Below are positions 61,284 to 64,000 of a stretch of 64,000 nucleotides of DNA, piece by piece; position 1 is the first letter of the stretch; every line of letters begins with the position of its first letter. The stretch covers positions 930,001-994,000 of the forward strand of contig NZ_JAPEMA010000001.1 of assembly GCF_026343185.1 (NCBI RefSeq), read 5' to 3'. The translations under genes were made by a program, and so were the position numbers. This DNA is from Streptomyces sp. NBC_00091. GTDB taxonomy: Bacteria > Actinomycetota > Actinomycetes > Streptomycetales > Streptomycetaceae. A model generated the notes under the pieces. That model saw only the letters and a list, made by a program, of their open reading frames with translations, was not told the origin of the DNA and made no database searches.

Positions 61284-64000
61284 CTAGGAGCGGCCCGCCG
61301 GAGCCGGGGGCCCGAGCGGGGTGAACAGGCGCAGCCGGTGGGCGAGGGCCGCGGCCTCGCCCCGGCCCGCGACTCCGAGCTTGGCCAGGATGTTCGAGAC
61401 GTGCACGCTGGCCGTCTTCGGGGAGATGAAGAGTTCCTCGGCGATCTGGCGGTTGGTGCCGCCCGCCGCGACGAGGCGCAGGACGTCCCGTTCGCGGCTG
61501 GTCAGGCCCAGGGCCTCGATGGGGTCGGTGTCCGGGGCCGGGGCGGCCGGGTGGGCCTCCTCGGCGGTCAGCGGGAGCCGGGCGCGCTGCGCGAGCAGGG
61601 CGAGGTCCTCGCGGAGCCTCCTTGAGCCGAGCCGGTCGGCGGCGGCGTGGGAGTCGCGGAGCAGGTCGGCTGCCGTCTCGCGGTCCCCGCCCGAGACGAG
61701 GAGTGCCTCGGCGAGGCGGTGGCGGGCCCGGGCGAGCAGGTACGGGCGGTGCAGGGGGCGTACGGCGGCCTCGACGGCGGTCCAGTCGGCGACGGTGTCG
61801 CGGGCCTCGGCGCGCAGCAGCTCGGCCCGGAGGTACTCGGCGTGCGCGGCCCACACGGGGGCCGGGGCGGCCAGGGAGCGGGCGGCGGTGCGCAGCACCT
61901 CCAGGGCGGCGTCGCGGCCGGTGTCGGCCACGGGCAGGCCCCGGGCGTCGGCCTCGGCGGAGGCGGAGGCCAGCAGGAGGGGCCAGGCGTAGCGGTGGTG
62001 GCCGAGCGGGAACCCGTGGGCGACGGCCTCCGCGGTCTCGGCGCGGACGTCGGCGATCCGGCCCTCCCCCTCGGCCACGCCGACGGCCAGCCGGTAGAGC
62101 GGCAGCCGGTGCTGGGGCTGGGTGTCGTGGGTGCCGAAGTGCGCGTGGGCGGCGGCGAGCTGCTGGGCGGCCTCGGCGAGTTCGCCGCGGGCCAGGGCCA
62201 GGTAGGCCAGGCGCGCGGAGGCTGAGCCGCGCGGGGCGGCGCTCTGGCCGACGTGCAGGGTGCGGCGGGCGGCCGCGGCGGCCTCGTCCCAGCGGCCGAG
62301 GCTGTACAGGCTCTCCGCCATGTTTCCGCAGACCCAGGCCTCGGTGTCCAGGAGCCGGGACCTGCTGACGAGTTCGACCCCTTGTTCGGCCAGTTCCACG
62401 GCTTCGCGGGACCGGCCCATCGATTCGAGTTGAGAGCTGAGGTTGATGTGTGCGCGACCGGCGAGCAGTGTGAGTCCGAGTTCGGTGGCGCGGTCCAGGA
62501 CCGCGCGGATCTCGGTGAGGCCCGGTTCTCCGTCACCGGCGTCGCAGAGCAGGCAGCCGAGGGTGATCCGGGCGTTGAGTTCGGTCTCCTCGGCGCCGAC
62601 CATGCGGGCGTACTCGACGGCCCGTTCGGCGGCGGCGAGGTTGCCGGGGCCCGGGTTGTGGAGCATGCCCCAGCCCGCGGCCCGGACGAGGACGTCGGCG
62701 TGCACCTGGGAGGGGGGCAGGCCCTTGACCAGTTCCTGGGCCCTGGCGATCTCCTCCCAGCCGTCGCCCCGGGCGAGGCTGGCGACCAGCCGGGAGCGCT
62801 CGGTCCAGAACCAGGCGGCGCGCAGCGGGTCGTCGCCGTCCTCGTCGAGGATCCGCAGGGCCAGCTTGGTGAGTTTCAGGGCCCGTTCGCGTTCGCCGCC
62901 GAACCGGGCGGCGACGGTGGCCTCGGCCAGCAGGTCGAGGCGTTGCAGCGGGGTGGTGGCGGGGTCGCAGCCGCAGGGCGGGTACACGTCGGTGTAGTCG
63001 GCCGGGCGCAGGTCCGCGCGTATCTCGTCGGGGACGCTCTCCCACAGGTCCATGGCCCGTTCCAGCAGGCTGAGCTGCTCGGAGTAGGCGTGCCGGCGGC
63101 GGGCGGTAACGGAGGCGGCGAGGACGGCGGGCAGGGACTTGGCGGGGTCGTTGGCGGCGTACCAGTAGTTGGCCAGCCGGATGACCCGCTCCTCGGCGCG
63201 GACCAGCGATTCGTCGGCCTCCATGGCCTCGGCGTAGCGGCGGTTGACGCGGGCGCGCTCGCCGGGCAGGAGGTCGTCGCTGACGGCCTCGCGGACCAGC
63301 GAGTGGCGGAAGCGGTAGCCGTCGCCGTCGGTGGTGGCGAGGAGGATGTTGGCGCCGACCGCGGCGCGCAGGGCTTCGATCAGTTCGTCCTCGCCGAGCT
63401 GGACCACGGCGCGCAGCAGGGAGTACTCGACGGTGGAGCCGCCCTCGGCGACGATGCGGACCACGCGCTGGGCGGCGTCGGGCAGTACCTCGACGCGGAC
63501 GAGCAGGAGGTCGCGCAGGGATTCGGTGAGCCCGGTGCGGCAGCCGCTCTCCTGGGAGGCGACGAGTTCCTCGACGAAGAAGGCGTTGCCGTCGGAGCGG
63601 TCGAAGACGGAGTCGACGAAGCTCTCGTCGGGCTGCGAGGCGAGGATCCCGGCGAGCTGGCGGCGTACTTCGGCCCGGTTGAAGCGGGGCAGTTCGATCC
63701 GGTGGACGGTGCGGAGCCGGTCGAGTTCGGCGAGCAGCGGGCGCAGCGGGTGACGGCGGTGGATGTCGTCGGCCCGGTAGGTGGCGACGAGGACGAGCCG
63801 GCCCCTGGCGAGGGTGCGGAAGAGGTAGGCGAGCAGGTGCCGGGTGGAGGTGTCCGCCCAGTGCAGGTCTTCCAGGACGAGCACGACGGTGCGGTCGGCG
63901 GCGAGCCGTTCCAGCATCCTGGCGGTCAGTTCGAAGAGCCGGGCGGTGCTCTCCTCGTCGTGGGGGCCCCGGGGGGTCTCGCCGAGTTCGGGGAGGATGC
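61284..64000 (-). CDS. LAL-type LuxR regulator with ATPase domain (partial, N-terminus beyond window)
   Basis: At least 905 residues of a large ATP-binding regulator of the LuxR family (LAL). Near the window edge the AAA-type Walker B region reads VVLVLEDLHWADTSTRHLLAY; the Walker A loop must lie outside. A long helical repeat region (tetratricopeptide-like, from about AAERAVEYARMVGAEETELN on) follows. The C-terminal LuxR helix-turn-helix is LTSRERDVLRLVAAGGTNRQ to FISPKTASVHVSNILAKLGV. The frame stays open to the right edge of the window (64000), so the start is not visible. Such regulators often control catabolic or secondary-metabolite genes; the target is unknown. Confidence 0.88.
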   Translation of the reverse strand, partial: ILPELGETPRGPHDEESTARLFELTARMLERLAADRTVVLVLEDLHWADTSTRHLLAYLFRTLARGRLVLVATYRADDIHRRHPLRPLLAELDRLRTVHRIELPRFNRAEVRRQLAGILASQPDESFVDSVFDRSDGNAFFVEELVASQESGCRTGLTESLRDLLLVRVEVLPDAAQRVVRIVAEGGSTVEYSLLRAVVQLGEDELIEALRAAVGANILLATTDGDGYRFRHSLVREAVSDDLLPGERARVNRRYAEAMEADESLVRAEERVIRLANYWYAANDPAKSLPAVLAASVTARRRHAYSEQLSLLERAMDLWESVPDEIRADLRPADYTDVYPPCGCDPATTPLQRLDLLAEATVAARFGGERERALKLTKLALRILDEDGDDPLRAAWFWTERSRLVASLARGDGWEEIARAQELVKGLPPSQVHADVLVRAAGWGMLHNPGPGNLAAAERAVEYARMVGAEETELNARITLGCLLCDAGDGEPGLTEIRAVLDRATELGLTLLAGRAHINLSSQLESMGRSREAVELAEQGVELVSRSRLLDTEAWVCGNMAESLYSLGRWDEAAAAARRTLHVGQSAAPRGSASARLAYLALARGELAEAAQQLAAAHAHFGTHDTQPQHRLPLYRLAVGVAEGEGRIADVRAETAEAVAHGFPLGHHRYAWPLLLASASAEADARGLPVADTGRDAALEVLRTAARSLAAPAPVWAAHAEYLRAELLRAEARDTVADWTAVEAAVRPLHRPYLLARARHRLAEALLVSGGDRETAADLLRDSHAAADRLGSRRLREDLALLAQRARLPLTAEEAHPAAPAPDTDPIEALGLTSRERDVLRLVAAGGTNRQIAEELFISPKTASVHVSNILAKLGVAGRGEAAALAHRLRLFTPLGPPAPAGRS

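Overview
The window is a high-GC, gene-dense stretch of an actinomycete chromosome, almost certainly Streptomyces. The gene order is the conserved core order of that genus as I remember it (hupS, leuDC, ndgR, tRNA genes, gltX, two cvn conservons, accBE, cimA, ureABC, ilvE, leuB, pruA/proline dehydrogenase, serA, ilvCNB). Other pointers are frequent GTG/TTG starts, GC-rich hairpin terminators, F420 biosynthesis (cofC) and a histone-like HupS with a lysine/alanine tail. I see no insertion sequence, prophage, CRISPR array or biosynthetic gene cluster. Most of the window is housekeeping DNA with some signalling and regulatory modules.

Layout. 1-2.7 kb: partial acyltransferase, cofC fused to a small OB-like domain, hupS, and a 75-aa protein. 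2.8-5.7 kb: leuC-leuD facing ndgR, with a palindromic operator candidate between them. 5.8-9.7 kb: a cluster of three tRNA-Glu and two tRNA-Gln genes, a HAD phosphatase, gltX and an FAH-family hydrolase; upstream is a small gene for a peptide with a repeated NPRRT motif. 10.5-20.9 kb: two complete tandem conservons (cvnA-B-C-D twice), encoding a sensor-kinase-like membrane protein, Roadblock protein, DUF742 protein and Ras-like GTPase. 21-23 kb: accE-accB. 23-27 kb: YceI protein, secreted membrane protein and cimA with a leader terminator. 27-33 kb: an apparent ureAB-ureC-aguA-tetR operon diverging from an NCS1 permease gene. 33-36 kb: ilvE and leuB. 36-42 kb: LysR regulator/oxidoreductase pair, Tat-secreted phospholipase C, tyrosine phosphatase and nitroreductase. 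41.8-46 kb: proline catabolism (pruA, proline dehydrogenase) with a divergent PucR-type regulator. 46-48.7 kb: RDD protein, TetR regulator and MFS efflux pump with a 36-bp palindromic operator. 48.8-54.5 kb: serA and ilvB-ilvN-ilvC with a leader-peptide attenuator. 54.5-57.4 kb: a GGDEF protein with a degenerate EAL domain. 57.6-61 kb: hydroxyacid dehydrogenase, aldo/keto reductase and sugar-dehydrogenase-like lipoprotein. 61.3-64 kb: partial LAL-type LuxR regulator.

How the genes work together. Branched-chain amino acid synthesis is strongly represented: leuCD, leuB, ilvBNC, ilvE and cimA, with ndgR as the likely regulator. Two control devices can be read directly: the palindrome at leuC/ndgR and the ILVL leader peptide plus terminator before ilvB. 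The gltX region holds exactly the two tRNA species that a non-discriminating GluRS charges. The urease/agmatine deiminase/permease block looks like a nitrogen-salvage unit, but no urease maturation genes are in the window.

Most unusual points: near-identical CvnB and CvnD proteins in two conservons whose sensors differ; a c-di-GMP protein whose EAL domain has lost several catalytic residues; an uncharacterised NPRRT-repeat peptide with a CRP-like site upstream; a divergent urease alpha subunit; and the CofC-OB fusion.
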